Program-made: the position numbers and the translations under genes
NCBI GenBank assembly: GCA_035503975.1
Contig: DATJST010000455.1
Coordinates: forward strand, 1 to 31,692
Origin: DATJMJ01 sp035503975
Lineage (GTDB): Bacteria; Actinomycetota; Acidimicrobiia; Acidimicrobiales; Palsa-688
Direction: 5' to 3'
DNA length: 31,692 bases
In this document: piece after piece, positions 7,777-15,460 of the stretch
Numbering within the stretch: position 1 is the stretch's first letter
How the letters are laid out: each line of letters opens with the position of its first letter
Notes under the pieces: generated by a model
Database searches by the model: none
What the model was told of the DNA's origin: nothing
What the model saw: only the letters and a program-made list of their open reading frames with translations

Positions 7777-7845
7777 CCGAGATGCGCGGGTTCCTGCTCA
7801 CGTCCGCAGCGAGTGCTACGACATACCCAGCCAAGTGTGAAGTGC

Positions 7846-8448
7846 ATGACTGTCGTGATGGAAACTGCCGCTGACAGAGACAGGTCGGCGCTTCGTCTGC
7901 GCCCCTGGCTCGCCACGGACATGCCGGACTTGCTGGCGGCGATGGCCTGCGAGTACCCGACCCAAGGTCTCAGGTCGCACCCTGATGTTGCCGTTCCGGG
8001 GCCGCAACGCTGGAGCGGTCCAAGAAATGACCAGGAAGCCGCCCACTGGCTATCCGGTCAGGAACTTGGCTGGGAGTGCGGCGACTGGCTTACCTTCGCT
8101 GTGCTGGACGTGTCGCAGGGCAGGGTCGTCGGCCAGGTGGGGCTGGGGAACCGGGAGGGCGGCAGGGTCGGCATCGGCCAACGCGGTGAGATCCACTACT
8201 GGACAGCAGCCGGTGCCCGCGGCCGCGGCATCGCACCTGCCGCGGTGCGGGCCGTGACAGGCTGGGCGTTCAGCAGCTTCGGCGCACAGCGCCTACCGTG
8301 CATCATGCTGGTGCACGCCTTGGACAACCAAGCGTCATGCCGGGTAGCGGAGAAGAGCGGTTACCCGTTCGACGAACTCAGCCCAGCCAACCCGCCGTAC
8401 TGGTTTACCGACGGGCACATCCACTTGGCCAAGGCGCCGGCCCGCTAG
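7846..8448 (+). CDS. GNAT-family N-acetyltransferase
   Basis: 200 residues. RimJ/RimL-like layout: RSALRLRPWLATDMPDLLAAM at the start, strand LTFAVLDVSQGRVVGQVGLG, then IHYWTAAGARGRGIAPAAV with the acetyl-CoA loop ARGRGIA, and ALDNQASCRVAEKSGYPFD as the late helix-strand. The acceptor is unknown. ATG codons at 7846 and 7858 are both possible, with only a weak purine stretch upstream (GTGAAG); 7846 is chosen for length. It is a different lineage from the divergent GNAT at 6871-7422. It converges on the S53 peptidase gene with 24 bp between stops. Confidence 0.88.
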   Translation: MTVVMETAADRDRSALRLRPWLATDMPDLLAAMACEYPTQGLRSHPDVAVPGPQRWSGPRNDQEAAHWLSGQELGWECGDWLTFAVLDVSQGRVVGQVGLGNREGGRVGIGQRGEIHYWTAAGARGRGIAPAAVRAVTGWAFSSFGAQRLPCIMLVHALDNQASCRVAEKSGYPFDELSPANPPYWFTDGHIHLAKAPAR

Positions 8449-8472
8449 CAGGCCGGCGACTTTGTGCGGCCC

Positions 8473-9750
8473 TCAAAGATGGCGGCCTGCCAGCAACGGC
8501 ACCAGGACCGAGGCGACAGGAGACCCCCACCCGGTGACCGGGTCCCAGCCCGGGCCAGCTTGGTAGCCAGTGATACCCGAGCCGAGGGTGTTGTTGCCGC
8601 TGACTATGTCGTGGAACGCCGAGTGGTAGTTGCGGCCTCGGGCTATCGCGTAGATGGCGGGGTTGACAAATCCGAGGTCGTGGCCGGCGTACTGGTCCGC
8701 AAGCGCGATGATGGCCGCCCAGAACGGGGCGCCCGCGCTGGTCCCCTGGGCGGCCACGAGCGATGGAGAGCTGCTGCCAGTGAAGAGGGCCAGGCCGCTC
8801 ATCGGGTCGGCGTCCGCCGCAACGTCAGGGACCCCCCGCTGAGCACCGATGCCGCGCACTCCTGCCTGGTACGTCGGCCGGGCGAACAAGCGGGTGAACC
8901 CGCCCCCCGACGCCATGTCCTCCGAGTTCCACGCGGGCTCGCTGCGATAAGCGCCCGTCTTTGGGTCGGCATGGAGCGTGGTGCCTCCCACTGCCAGGAC
9001 CAGAGGGTCCGATGCTGGGTAGCAGGTTTCTTTTACGGCTCGTTCCTCAGCCAGCCAGGGCGAGCAAGGGCCCGCTGCGCCCGTGTCCCCAGAGGCGACG
9101 GTCACGGTTATGTGACGAGACGCGGCCCGCTGGAAAAGCGAATGGAGGGCTCGCACCTGCGGGGCGGTGAAGGCGCTGTCCTCGGCGCCGAGGCTGAGGG
9201 ACAATACATCGCCGGTGGCGATCGCGTCATTGAACGCTGCCAGTCCAGTGAGCACCGATTGAGCCGCTTCGCTTGGCGACTGAAGCTGCACGGGCAAAAG
9301 GATGACGCGTATCTCGGCCGCGGGCGCGATGGCGTGCACGATCTCGACGTCCTCGACCTCCTCCAGGTTCGCGTCTTCCGGCGGCGTCCCAAGGTCGAAG
9401 CGGCCCACCACAGAGAGGTGGGCCGGCGGTAGGTCGAAGTAGCTGTCATAACTCGACAGCGTCGCGAAGATGTTGGAGGTGGTGGCTGGCACGGCGCCGT
9501 TGGTTGGGTCGACTATGTCGACGGTGCGGCCCTTCCCGTCGGTCCCCTTGTCGAGGAGGGGCGCGACCCCGTAGGCGTTGCGGAAGGCCTGTGGGCTGTA
9601 GCAAAGGCCGAAGGCCAGGCAACCGGGGCGCACGCCGGCACCTGATGCGGCTGCCTGGGAGGTGGTGGCGGTTGTTGCTGCCAAGGAGACAGGGAGGAGG
9701 GAGGCGGCAATGAACACGGCCAGTCTGCTTGACAAACGAGGAGTGGTCAT
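8473..9750 (-). CDS. Secreted S53 (sedolisin/kumamolisin) serine-carboxyl peptidase
   Basis: 425 residues from the ATG at 9750. A signal peptide precedes residue ~33 (hydrophobic core LAVFIAASLLPVSLAA). All catalytic elements are present: Glu130 and Asp134 in LEEVEDVEIVHAIAPAAE, oxyanion Asp222 in VASGDTG, and the nucleophile Ser338 in QGTSAGAPFW. The C-terminal HDIVSGNN (Asp381) and GPGWDPVTGWGSP resemble the calcium site. Sedolisins are acid-active exopeptidases or endopeptidases. The usual ~140-residue activation propeptide is missing: only about 30 residues separate the signal peptide from the catalytic fold. The start is uncertain: the frame extends to 9843, and an ATG at 9834 has AAGGA upstream but would put a long non-hydrophobic segment before the signal sequence. 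Confidence 0.93.
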   Translation of the reverse strand: MTTPRLSSRLAVFIAASLLPVSLAATTATTSQAAASGAGVRPGCLAFGLCYSPQAFRNAYGVAPLLDKGTDGKGRTVDIVDPTNGAVPATTSNIFATLSSYDSYFDLPPAHLSVVGRFDLGTPPEDANLEEVEDVEIVHAIAPAAEIRVILLPVQLQSPSEAAQSVLTGLAAFNDAIATGDVLSLSLGAEDSAFTAPQVRALHSLFQRAASRHITVTVASGDTGAAGPCSPWLAEERAVKETCYPASDPLVLAVGGTTLHADPKTGAYRSEPAWNSEDMASGGGFTRLFARPTYQAGVRGIGAQRGVPDVAADADPMSGLALFTGSSSPSLVAAQGTSAGAPFWAAIIALADQYAGHDLGFVNPAIYAIARGRNYHSAFHDIVSGNNTLGSGITGYQAGPGWDPVTGWGSPVASVLVPLLAGRHL

Positions 9751-9896
9751 CGCTGGCGCTCGCGGACGGGGGGGACGGGTCGCGCCACGCAAGCTACTCC
9801 GAGCAGGAGCGCTAGGGCCGTTAGAACACGGCATAATGCACATCCTTGCAGCTTTAGTTCTTGGCAGCTAGCCGCCGTGGAACTCCCAGCATTTGG

Positions 9897-10481
9897 TCAT
9901 TCCGGGGGTGAGGTCGAGGCCCTGCGCCGCAGTCCTATGATGGCAACGACGGCCGCGCTCACTACGCTGGCACCGAACACGCAAAGGGCCGGGAGCAGGT
10001 CGAGTGCGCCTGAGGGGAGCGTCTTGCCGATAAGGATCACACCCCCCGGCCCGTCCTGGCTGGTCACCGAGATGCGGTAGACACCGGCGACCGTCGGGTG
10101 AACATACGCGACCAGTTCAAGGGTGAGGTTCTGGGGGTTATCCGAATCGGTACTGCCGCCGCCGTCGCTCCAGGTGAAACCGGGGTCGGGCGCACCGGTG
10201 GGCGGAACCACGTCAATGCTCATTGCCGGTGTGCCGTTCCAAACGTCGCCGCTCACGAACACCCCGTACCAGAACGAGTACTTCTCGGCTTTGAGCTCGA
10301 CGGTGGACGTACCGGGGATTTGCACCTGGCCGGTCGACCCCGCACTGCTGAAGTTCTCTGTCGTCGCCGGCGCAATCAGCACGATGACCGAGATGGCGGT
10401 GCCTACCAGCAGTATCACGACGGACGCGACCAGCGCCACCAGTGCTCCCAGCCAACTGTGACGGTTGCCCTTTTCCAACAC
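9897..10481 (-). CDS. Two-TM membrane protein with extracytoplasmic beta-rich domain
   Basis: 194 residues. One TM helix lies near the N-terminus (ALVALVASVVILLVGTAI), another near the C-terminus (PALCVFGASVVSAAVVAII), followed by a basic tail GLRRRAS. Between them is a ~120-residue Thr/Ser/Gly-rich domain with beta-strand pattern (VYRISVTSQDGPGGVILIG), presumably outside the cytoplasm. No family was recognised, so no function is given. The GTG start at 10481 is supported by a TANNNT box (TAAGCT) 7 nt upstream. It ends 146 bp before the peptidase start on the same strand and may be cotranscribed with it. Confidence 0.75.
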   Translation of the reverse strand: MLEKGNRHSWLGALVALVASVVILLVGTAISVIVLIAPATTENFSSAGSTGQVQIPGTSTVELKAEKYSFWYGVFVSGDVWNGTPAMSIDVVPPTGAPDPGFTWSDGGGSTDSDNPQNLTLELVAYVHPTVAGVYRISVTSQDGPGGVILIGKTLPSGALDLLPALCVFGASVVSAAVVAIIGLRRRASTSPPE

Positions 10482-10488
10482 GGGCTGG

Positions 10489-10494
10489 AGCTTA
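10489..10494 (-). promoter_or_regulatory. -10 element TAAGCT for leaderless two-TM protein gene
   Basis: TAAGCT (10494-10489) lies 7 nt before the GTG at 10481 and fits TANNNT. The start codon would be at or next to +1; no Shine-Dalgarno is present. Confidence 0.45.
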
Positions 10495-10603
10495 TTGCAC
10501 GCGGCGAGCGGGGAAGTGCAACGCCTGACACCACTGCTGCCGTAGCGACAGAGCCGGCTGGCGCAGCCTGGGGTGGGCGGGCCCGGAGCGCCCCGAACAG
10601 GCT

Positions 10604-10627
10604 AAAAACGGCTCCCGTACGGGAGCC
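10604..10627 (-). terminator. Rho-independent terminator after the CDF exporter gene
   Basis: GGCTCCC-GTAC-GGGAGCC (10610-10627) is a perfect 7-bp stem with a self-complementary 4-nt loop. On the minus strand it is followed by GTTTTT (10609-10604), a U-tract in the exporter's mRNA, and it sits 20 nt after that gene's stop codon. This isolates the exporter from the downstream minus-strand genes. Confidence 0.85.
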
Positions 10628-10646
10628 TTCCTTTGTTGCGGGCCAG

Positions 10647-11699
10647 TCAGTTGTGCGTGTCGTGCTCGTGGGCCGAGTGGCTGAACGGTTCGAGCTGGAA
10701 GGTGGAGTGCGCGAGGTCGAAGTGCTCGCCGAGGCAGGCCTGAAGAGAATCGAGGATCTGGGGCGCATGCCCAGAGGCAAAGCAATGGTCCTCGACCACG
10801 ACATGTGCCGAGAGGCTGGGCAAGCTGGGGGTAAGGGCCCAAGCGTGCAGGTCGTGGACGCTGAGCACGTGGTCAACGGCGGTGATGTGAGCGCGGACGT
10901 CGTCCAAGGAAACATTCTCCGGGCAGCCCTGTAGCAGTACCCGGCCTGAGTCGCGTAGCAGCCGCCAACTGGCGCGGGCCATGAGCGCGGCCACCACCAG
11001 GGATGCGATGCCGTCGGCGCGGGCCCATCCTGTCAAGACGATCACCAGCCCGGCTGCGGCGGTGCCGGCGAAGGCGTAAAGGTCGGTGACCGTGTGGGCA
11101 AACACGCCTCTGACGTTGAGGCTGGACCGGTCCGCTCGGGCGAGGACGACGGTGATAGCCAGGTTGACTACGGCCCCGGCAAGGGCTACTCCGAGCACGA
11201 CCGCACCGTGCACGCGAGGCGGTGAGACCAGGCGGTTGGCCGCCTCGACGGTGATCACCGCGGCCACGACCACTAGTGTGACACCGCTCGCCGCCGCCGA
11301 GAGGATCTCGGCCCTTTTTAGGCCGAAGGTCCAGATGCCCCGCGCCGGTCGGGTGGCCAACCGGGCCGCCCACAAGCTGGTGCCCAGCGCTCCCAGATCT
11401 GTCAGCATGTGGCCGGCGTCGGCCAGGAGCGCGAGCGAGCCCGACAGCGCGGCGGCGACGACCTCACCGACCATAAAGATGGCAACGAGCCCGAGGGCGA
11501 CTGCCAGGTAGCGCGCGTCCACCTCGGGGGCGGCATTTTGGCCCGGGCTGCTGCAGGCGCCGTTGCGGTCGCCCAGATGGAGGCCGCTGCGATTTTCCGG
11601 GCTGCGAGCCACTCGTGCGTAGCCCCGTGAGCTGGTAGGGCCCGGGCCCTGGCTCATCGCGCTGGTCCCCGGCCTTCGGGGCACCTGGGCACTCGCCAT
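10647..11699 (-). CDS. Cation diffusion facilitator (CDF) metal exporter
   Basis: 350 residues. An N-terminal ~60-residue polar stretch is followed by six TM segments. Metal-site motifs are present in TM2 (ALLADAGHMLTDLGAL, HxxxD) and TM5 (VFAHTVTDLYAFAG, HxxxD), as in ZitB/CzcD-type Zn2+/H+ antiporters. The C-terminal cytoplasmic domain contains SVHDLHAWALTPSLPSLSAHV and a His-rich end HSAHEHDTHN. It most likely exports Zn2+, perhaps Co2+ or Cd2+. ATG 11699 is chosen because a TANNNT box lies 8 nt upstream; ATGs at 11705 and 11657 are alternatives, and the frame extends to 12245 but would overlap the divergent DinB-like gene. A terminator follows the stop. Confidence 0.93.
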   Translation of the reverse strand: MASAQVPRRPGTSAMSQGPGPTSSRGYARVARSPENRSGLHLGDRNGACSSPGQNAAPEVDARYLAVALGLVAIFMVGEVVAAALSGSLALLADAGHMLTDLGALGTSLWAARLATRPARGIWTFGLKRAEILSAAASGVTLVVVAAVITVEAANRLVSPPRVHGAVVLGVALAGAVVNLAITVVLARADRSSLNVRGVFAHTVTDLYAFAGTAAAGLVIVLTGWARADGIASLVVAALMARASWRLLRDSGRVLLQGCPENVSLDDVRAHITAVDHVLSVHDLHAWALTPSLPSLSAHVVVEDHCFASGHAPQILDSLQACLGEHFDLAHSTFQLEPFSHSAHEHDTHN

Positions 11700-11707
11700 A
11701 GACATCA

Positions 11708-11713
11708 AGGTTA
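11708..11713 (-). promoter_or_regulatory. -10 element TAACCT for the CDF exporter
   Basis: TAACCT (11713-11708) lies 8 nt before ATG 11699 and suggests a leaderless transcript. No convincing -35 was found. Farther upstream, GGCCCG-TAC-CGGGCC (11746-11760) is a perfect 6-bp inverted repeat that might serve as an operator. Confidence 0.4.
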
Positions 11714-11894
11714 CGGCGCCGAGGCGTCCTTTGACCTTTTCGGGTGGCCCGTACCGGGCCGACAGCGGGTGCGCCAAAGGCAGTCGCTTTTCGCGGGGTG
11801 ACCGGGGAGCGGTCCTAACGCCCTGCCCATTTGCTGCGAGACGGGAAAGCATTTGCCAGCGCCACCCGGAACACGTCGGGACAGCTCGCACTGG

Positions 11895-11900
11895 TAGCGT
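11895..11900 (+). promoter_or_regulatory. -10 element TAGCGT for leaderless DinB-like gene
   Basis: TAGCGT lies 6 nt before the ATG at 11907 and there is no Shine-Dalgarno, consistent with a leaderless transcript starting at the ATG. Confidence 0.5.
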
Positions 11901-11906
11901 CGGACC

Positions 11907-12446
11907 ATGACCGTCGTTGACGACCACGGCCGTCCTGAGCCCCCCCTGGCGGCCGACGAGGCGGCTACGCTTCTTGGCTTCCTCGACTACCAGCGGGCGA
12001 CCTTTGCGTGGAAGTGCGCAGGCTTGGACGCCGCGGGGTTGCGGGCTACCACGGCCGCGTCTTCGATGACGCTCGGAGGGATGCTCAAGCACCTCGCCTT
12101 GGTCGAGGACGGTTGGTTTTCCCGCAGCCTCTACGGGCGGGACTACTCTCCGCCTTGGGACAGCGTCGATTGGGCGGCAGACGCCGACTGGGAATGGCAC
12201 ACTGCTGGTCAGGACGACCCTGAGCAATTGCGGGCGCTGTGGCAAGAGGCCGTGGAGCGGTCCCGGAGTTTGGTGGCCGAGGCACTCTCAGACGGCGGTC
12301 TTGAGCGGACGGCCGCGCGCACATGGCCGGACGGCCGCGCCCCCAGCCTCCGGTGGATCATCTGCCACATGATCGAGGAGTACGCCCGCCACAACGGGCA
12401 TGCCGATCTACTGCGTGAGTCGATCGACGGGGCGACGGGGGAGTGA
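11907..12446 (+). CDS. DinB-like (DUF664) four-helix metal-binding protein
   Basis: 179 residues. It shows the DUF664/DinB-like pattern: AATLLGFLDYQRATFAWKCAGLD as helix 1, SSMTLGGMLKHLALVEDGWF with the first metal His, a variable middle (WHTAGQDDPEQLRALW), and WIICHMIEEYARHNGHADLLRE with the remaining His ligands (HxxxEYARHNGHAD). Members are related to mycothiol- or bacillithiol-dependent S-transferases, which in actinobacteria would suggest a thiol-transfer role, but the substrate is not deducible. The start at 11907 is supported by a TANNNT box just upstream. Divergent from the CDF exporter with 207 bp between start codons. Confidence 0.9.
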   Translation: MTVVDDHGRPEPPLAADEAATLLGFLDYQRATFAWKCAGLDAAGLRATTAASSMTLGGMLKHLALVEDGWFSRSLYGRDYSPPWDSVDWAADADWEWHTAGQDDPEQLRALWQEAVERSRSLVAEALSDGGLERTAARTWPDGRAPSLRWIICHMIEEYARHNGHADLLRESIDGATGE

Positions 12447-12604
12447 CCTCGACGAGCTGGCGGCGTGAAAGGACTTTGAGCGCTCGTAGAAAAGGCCAAC
12501 CGCGGTAAGCCTCTTGCGCTTCGCCGAGTTTCTGCCACCGGATGGGGCCGGCAGCCGAGCTGCGACCCGTGCGATGCCGAGTTCCCGACATCGCGCGGTG
12601 CAAC

Positions 12605-13240
12605 CTAAAGGTCGGTGCGCATCACGACCCGGCGTTTGGTCGGCCTGGTGACCTCCCTGAAGCCGGCGGCGGCAAAAGCATTCCTGCTGCCTACGTGAAG
12701 CTCGCCCCAGGTGATCTCTCTTCCTGGCTCGGTGAGCATCCCGTAGCCCTCGACGGCATGCGCTCCGCGCTCGCGGGCGAACTCCACGGCCGCGGCGATC
12801 ATCTCGTAGGTAAAGCCCTGCCGGCGGTAAGGGGTACGGGTCAGCGTGCACGTGACCGCCCACACGCCTCCGTCCGTTTTGTCCTCGGCGCGACCGGACC
12901 AGGTAACCTGCCTCGTGAGCCGCACGTAAGCCGTGCGGGGCTCTACGGCGCACCAAGCAACCGCTTCGTCTCCGACAAAGCCGACCAGCCCGCTCGTCTG
13001 GGCGGACCGGGGGTGCCCGCATTCGGATTGGGCACGCAGACGGTGTGCCCGTTCGTCCTCGCCCACCGCGTGCCATCCATGCAAGATCTTGAACCGCTGG
13101 CAGAAGCAAAGCGCGTCGAAGCAGCGGGCGGCGCCGACAACTGCGCGCAGGTCGTCCCACGACACCCGGTTCGCCGGCACGATCCGCAGCTGGGCTGGCC
13201 TGGTCGGGGTGCTGGCCACGGCCCGCGAGGCTAGCGGCAA
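12605..13240 (-). CDS. GNAT-family N-acetyltransferase
   Basis: About 211 residues. The acetyl-CoA-binding core is visible as VWAVTCTLTRTPYRRQGFTY (the R-x-x-G-x-T loop YRRQGFT), followed by the helix EMIAAAVEFARERGAHAVEG and the late SRNAFAAAGFREV segment. The front part has an unusual Cys-rich stretch (CFDALCFCQRFKILHGW), common in a small actinobacterial GNAT subgroup; its role is unknown. The acceptor is unknown. The start is uncertain: the open frame begins with TTG at 13240 and a GTG at 13219 is possible; neither has a good ribosome binding site. Convergent with the DinB-like gene across 158 bp that holds nothing recognisable. Confidence 0.82.
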   Translation of the reverse strand: MPLASRAVASTPTRPAQLRIVPANRVSWDDLRAVVGAARCFDALCFCQRFKILHGWHAVGEDERAHRLRAQSECGHPRSAQTSGLVGFVGDEAVAWCAVEPRTAYVRLTRQVTWSGRAEDKTDGGVWAVTCTLTRTPYRRQGFTYEMIAAAVEFARERGAHAVEGYGMLTEPGREITWGELHVGSRNAFAAAGFREVTRPTKRRVVMRTDL

Positions 13241-13329
13241 TCCTCGCCGGCCGTCGGTCCCTCACCTGTGCACGGGCGTGAGCCTCGACCGACGGTGCTT
13301 CTGCTTGGGCCTCGCCCCGCTCTGGTTGT

Positions 13330-14058
13330 TCAAGCCATCGCCGACGGAGTTGGTCGAGGTTTCATCGCAGCGCTGCGGCCTGCGTAGCGCTGCCTTAGGG
13401 CGCTGATCCCTGGGAGCACGAGATAGTCGGCGCCGAGGTACCCGCTAACCCGCCATGCTGCGATGAGGAGCACGCCGAGCAGGATGAAGATCCCGTTGGG
13501 CCCGGCAGAACCAAAGGTCACGTACATGAGGTTGAGCGCAACGCCGCCGGCCGCCGCGAACGCGGTGAAACAACCGAGCAAGAGCCCGAGGCCGACGGCG
13601 AGCTCGGCGAAAGTGTCCACGGTACTGAAGAATTGCGCATGCGGGGTGATGTCGTTCATCAAGTGGACGGCCCAAAGGTAGGGAACGGCGGGGTGCCCGT
13701 CGGTATAAGCGCGGTTAGCCCAAGCGGAGTTGCCGGCAGCGATGAAGCCCTTCAGCCCTACGTCGTGAGACAGCCAATTGTTGACACCTTTACCGGTCAG
13801 CTTTTGCCAGCCCGCGTCCAGCCATTCCCAACCGAGCCACAGCCGGACCACGAGCCATATCGGGCTGGCATAGGCGGAGCGGAAAAGGAGATTGAAGGGA
13901 CGCAGCTCGAGCCCGCCCCTGTCGAGCCTGGCGGGCCATATACCGCGAGGTGCACCGACGGGGGCGAGTGCGATGCGATGGCCCGAGGGCGATGGCATGA
14001 CCTGGATCCCGTCATTTGTCGTCGCGAGGCCGGATGGGGCCTGCGTTGTCTGTTGCAT
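13330..14058 (-). CDS. DoxX-family membrane protein
   Basis: 242 residues. A ~60-residue polar N-terminus precedes TM segments including SPIWLVVRLWLGWEWLDAGW, TFAELAVGLGLLLGCFTAFAA and GIFILLGVLLIAAWRVSGYL. The motif RLWLGWEWLDAGWQKL and the FAELAVGLGLLLG helix with an acidic residue match DoxX-type proteins, related to the small subunit of thiosulfate:quinone oxidoreductase and to membrane redox-stress proteins. No DoxA/DoxD partner is nearby, so thiosulfate oxidation is not claimed. The ATG at 14058 has AAAGGAG about 10 nt upstream. It lies downstream of the zinc-finger gene on the same strand, after a hairpin. Confidence 0.87.
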   Translation of the reverse strand: MQQTTQAPSGLATTNDGIQVMPSPSGHRIALAPVGAPRGIWPARLDRGGLELRPFNLLFRSAYASPIWLVVRLWLGWEWLDAGWQKLTGKGVNNWLSHDVGLKGFIAAGNSAWANRAYTDGHPAVPYLWAVHLMNDITPHAQFFSTVDTFAELAVGLGLLLGCFTAFAAAGGVALNLMYVTFGSAGPNGIFILLGVLLIAAWRVSGYLGADYLVLPGISALRQRYAGRSAAMKPRPTPSAMA

Positions 14059-14081
14059 CTTGGGCCTGCTCCTTTGCTGCA

Positions 14082-14100
14082 GGCCCGCCCGTTGCGGGCC
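14082..14100 (-). terminator. Hairpin between the zinc-finger gene and the DoxX-like gene
   Basis: GGCCCGC-CCGTT-GCGGGCC forms a 7-bp stem with a 5-nt loop, in the 160-bp gap between the two minus-strand genes. There is no U-tract, so termination is possible but not certain; it lies just before the DoxX-like gene's ribosome binding site. Confidence 0.35.
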
Positions 14101-14218
14101 CGCGCTCAGGATCGTCGCGGGTGGGCGTTACACGAGCGTTACACGAACCCGTGCGGCCGCCCTTGCGGCCTCGCGAGATCGGGCCGGGCCCGGCGTAGGC
14201 AGCTGACCTGGTGGCAAA

Positions 14219-14557
14219 CTAAGGGTGCAGGCGGCTCTGCCAGTCGGCAGGTACTCGTCCCCGCGGGCCCGGTGTGGGCTGGTCGAGCGGGTGGTGTTCG
14301 GGTGGTGCCAACTTCGCGACGGCGTCGTACTCCGAAGCCGTGTCGAAATCCCAGAACCAGTCTTCGCCGGGCTCGTACGTGCGCATGATGTTGTGCCCGG
14401 TTTCCCGCCAATGCTTCGTCGCGTGCTGGTTGGGAGAGGAGTCACAGCACCCGACGTGGCCGCACTTGGCGCAGCGCCGCAGGTGGAACCACCAGCCTCC
14501 GGCTGCTTCGCATTCGGCACACCCCGCGCCGCTCGGGGCCGCTTGCGGATCGATCAT
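14219..14557 (-). CDS. UBP-type zinc-finger protein
   Basis: 112 residues. The sequence follows the ZnF-UBP pattern closely: CAECEAAGGWWFHLRRC, AKCGHVGCCDSSPNQHATKH, TGHNIMRTYEPGEDWFW. The Cys/His ligand set (CxxC, CxxCGxxxC, HxxxH, H) appears complete. In eukaryotes this domain binds the C-terminus of free ubiquitin; standalone bacterial copies are known in actinobacteria but their partner is unclear. ATG 14557 is chosen; a TTG at 14566 has better spacing to GAGGAGG and would add three residues. TAGCTT (14597-14592) may be its -10 box. It lies 66 bp downstream of the DNA glycosylase gene on the same strand. Confidence 0.88.
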   Translation of the reverse strand: MIDPQAAPSGAGCAECEAAGGWWFHLRRCAKCGHVGCCDSSPNQHATKHWRETGHNIMRTYEPGEDWFWDFDTASEYDAVAKLAPPEHHPLDQPTPGPRGRVPADWQSRLHP

Positions 14558-14623
14558 CGTGCTCAAGTTCGCCTCCTCGTCGCCCTTGTTCAAGCTACTG
14601 CGCGCGCAGCGGAGGCGGCGCCA

Positions 14624-15343
14624 CTAGCGGGTGAGAGCGCTCTCCTTGGCCCTGGCGTAGAGTTCGACCGCCCGCCAGCAGTACCAAGCCACGACGGAAC
14701 GGTAGGGCCGGTACGGGTCGCCCAAAGGCGCGAGCTCGCGCGCCGTCGGCGTGGTGACGCCCCAGGCCAGCCCATACCCGCGGCGGACTCCGAGGTCGCC
14801 GACTGGCCAGACGTCGAGCCGGCGGAGCTGGAAGATCAAGAACATCTCCGCCGTCCAACGCCCGATCCCTCGCACCGCCGACAAGCGAGCGACTACCTCC
14901 TCATCGGGCTCGCGCCGCAGCCCCTGGGGGGAAAGCACTACGCTGCCGTCGATTACTTTGGCCGCTAGGTCACGCAGCGATGCCTTCTTGTTGGCAGACA
15001 GCCCCGCGGCGCGGAAGTCCTCGTCGGGCAAGGCCACGAGAGCCTCGGGGCGCACGTCGTTGTCCAGCGCGGCTAGCAACCGACCGTGGATGGCCGCCGC
15101 CGCCCGCCCGGCCAGCTGCTGGTACACGACGGCGCGCACTAATGCGGCGAAGTGCGATTCCTGTGGGGCGTGCAACCGAGGCGGCCCCGCCTCGGCCAGC
15201 AAGCGGGCGATGACGGGGTCGGACGCAGCCAGAGCCTGGGCTGCTTGGCCGTGCGAGACGCGGCGTGGCGGTGCTGCTGGTCCCGCGGCCGTGCCCAATG
15301 CGATGAGCCGCGCCCTGGCTGGGGAATGCTCACCTGCCACCAT
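14624..15343 (-). CDS. AlkA-like DNA-3-methyladenine glycosylase (HhH-GPD)
   Basis: 239 residues. This base-excision repair enzyme would remove alkylated bases. It has the helix pair HFAALVRAVVYQQLAGRAA, the helix-hairpin-helix LSAVRGIGRWTAEMFLIF, and the catalytic Asp in VWPVGDLGVRRGYGLAWG, in the standard HhH-GPD order. The N-terminal TBP-like domain of E. coli AlkA is absent, as in many shorter bacterial homologs. ATG 15343 is chosen because GGGGGT lies 6 nt upstream and a clear promoter sits just ahead; the open frame back to a TTG at 15406 runs through that promoter and is not expected to be translated. Confidence 0.9.
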   Translation of the reverse strand: MVAGEHSPARARLIALGTAAGPAAPPRRVSHGQAAQALAASDPVIARLLAEAGPPRLHAPQESHFAALVRAVVYQQLAGRAAAAIHGRLLAALDNDVRPEALVALPDEDFRAAGLSANKKASLRDLAAKVIDGSVVLSPQGLRREPDEEVVARLSAVRGIGRWTAEMFLIFQLRRLDVWPVGDLGVRRGYGLAWGVTTPTARELAPLGDPYRPYRSVVAWYCWRAVELYARAKESALTR

Positions 15344-15377
15344 CTTCGTACCCCCAAAGCTCGACAAAGTGGACAAG

Positions 15378-15406
15378 AACGTACAAGCGTTTTTGACTTC
15401 GGTCAA
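15378..15406 (-). promoter_or_regulatory. Sigma70-type promoter of the DNA glycosylase gene
   Basis: On the minus strand TTGACC (15406-15401), a 17-nt spacer, and TACGTT (15383-15378) match the housekeeping -35/-10 arrangement. Transcription should start near 15371, leaving a ~28-nt leader before ATG 15343. The AT-rich spacer stands out from the surrounding GC-rich DNA. Confidence 0.7.
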
Positions 15407-15460
15407 TTTTTGTATGACCGAGCCCTCTTGGCGTGCCGCCCCCGAGTGCCGCGTCCCTGC

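Noticed and set aside
8464..9432. 322-residue plus-strand ORF opposite the S53 peptidase
   Set aside because: Antisense shadow; the minus strand carries all catalytic motifs of the peptidase.
10647..12245. 532-residue version of the CDF exporter
   Set aside because: The extra N-terminus runs through the divergent promoter region and the DinB-like gene; it is Arg/Pro-rich and not protein-like.
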